Made by a program: the position numbers and the translations under genes. From positions 2,106-7,637 of the forward strand of contig MABB01000093.1 of the NCBI GenBank assembly GCA_002162915.1: a DNA stretch of 5,532 nt, given 5' to 3'. The stretch comes from Rhodospirillales bacterium 47_12_T64 (GTDB lineage Bacteria > Pseudomonadota > Alphaproteobacteria > Kiloniellales > Kiloniellaceae). The notes under the pieces were generated by a model that was given only the letters and a program-made list of their open reading frames with translations, searched no databases and was not told the origin of the DNA. Below, one piece after another: positions 5,143 to 5,532 of this stretch (positions are counted from its first letter, which is position 1; every line of letters begins with the position of its first letter).

Positions 5143-5532
5143 CTAAAAAAATGAAAACCCGGTTACCAACCCATTGTTCCCCACCTCGAGATCAAAGTGT
5201 GATTTCTTTTCAGCTTTGGATTGATGTATGCGTGCCGCATTTTTTGTTCCGACATCCCTGAAGGGGTTAACTTCAATGCCTGTCTCATCATTCGCGAGTA
5301 AAAAAGGCATAAACGTTAAATGCTGAAATCCCTCTGATTTGTCTTTCCAACCATTAAAAACAAAGGCGCCATCATAACAAAGGGCTGATACCCAATAAAA
5401 ATCATCCGATCGCAACCGCGCTCCTTTGGTTATAGGCTCTCCAGCACCCGTTTCCTTTAGATACTGTTCAAGCCCGGTCACCTCTGTGGCGCTCAGGCTC
5501 TTGCTTGCTTTATTCCAGCCAAATTGGGCAAG
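5143..5532 (-). CDS. Unrecognised protein, 5' end beyond the window (partial)
   Basis: A minus-strand frame ends at TAG (5143-5145) and stays open to the right edge, giving 129 visible residues. The first possible start inside it, a GTG at 5479-5481, has no ribosome binding site, and the 17 codons before it (LAQFGWNKASKSLSATE) read like normal protein, so the real start is probably outside. The visible part has no membrane segment or known catalytic motif. It contains aromatic-rich stretches such as DDFYWVSALCYDGAFVFNGW and ends in GLVTGFSFF. I do not recognise the family and give no function. It is codirectional with the phasin gene but separated by 438 bases and a hairpin, so probably a separate transcript. 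Confidence 0.6.
   Translation of the reverse strand, partial: LAQFGWNKASKSLSATEVTGLEQYLKETGAGEPITKGARLRSDDFYWVSALCYDGAFVFNGWKDKSEGFQHLTFMPFLLANDETGIEVNPFRDVGTKNAARIHQSKAEKKSHFDLEVGNNGLVTGFSFF

Noticed and set aside
4945..5154. Plus-strand frame in the gap upstream of the phasin gene
   Set aside because: It runs through the strong hairpin and into the end of the neighbouring minus-strand gene, and has no ribosome binding site or recognisable sequence.

Overview
The window looks like ordinary chromosome of an alphaproteobacterium, probably a marine or rhodospirillalean-type lineage. The lineage call rests on the gene order phasin - clpS - clpA, a Phasin_2-type phasin and an alphaproteobacterial-looking ClpA; genus cannot be read from it. 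Almost everything is on the minus strand, so the biological order runs from the right end of the window to the left.

Right to left: (i) 5143-5532, the 3' part of an unrecognised minus-strand gene whose frame stays open to the window edge; (ii) 4705-5142, a 438-base non-coding stretch with a strong hairpin (4993-5025) and the phasin control region, where a plausible sigma70 promoter is flanked by two near-identical 16-base TGC-rich boxes, resembling a PhaR-type autorepressed phasin promoter; (iii) a phasin gene (4204-4704, GTG start) with its own terminator (4153-4177); (iv) a 278-base intergenic region with a 16-bp perfect palindrome and two candidate clpS promoters; (v) clpS (3599-3925) and clpA (974-3298), the N-degron adaptor and the AAA+ unfoldase of the ClpAP protease, separated by 300 bases; (vi) the clpA terminator (913-948) and a three-copy 15-bp tandem repeat (848-892); (vii) a complete yefM-yoeB type II toxin-antitoxin pair (242-750) with an operator made of two TTGTA/TACAA palindromes; (viii) the last codons of a plus-strand gene (1-122) that converges on yoeB.

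ClpS and ClpA work together: ClpS delivers proteins with destabilising N-terminal residues to ClpA, which unfolds them into ClpP (not in this window). The phasin coats polyhydroxyalkanoate granules and is probably controlled separately. The toxin-antitoxin pair is a self-contained module next to the clp genes. I did not find an unmistakably new system. The most informative non-coding signals are the phasin operator pair, the toxin-antitoxin operator, and the palindromes upstream of clpS.
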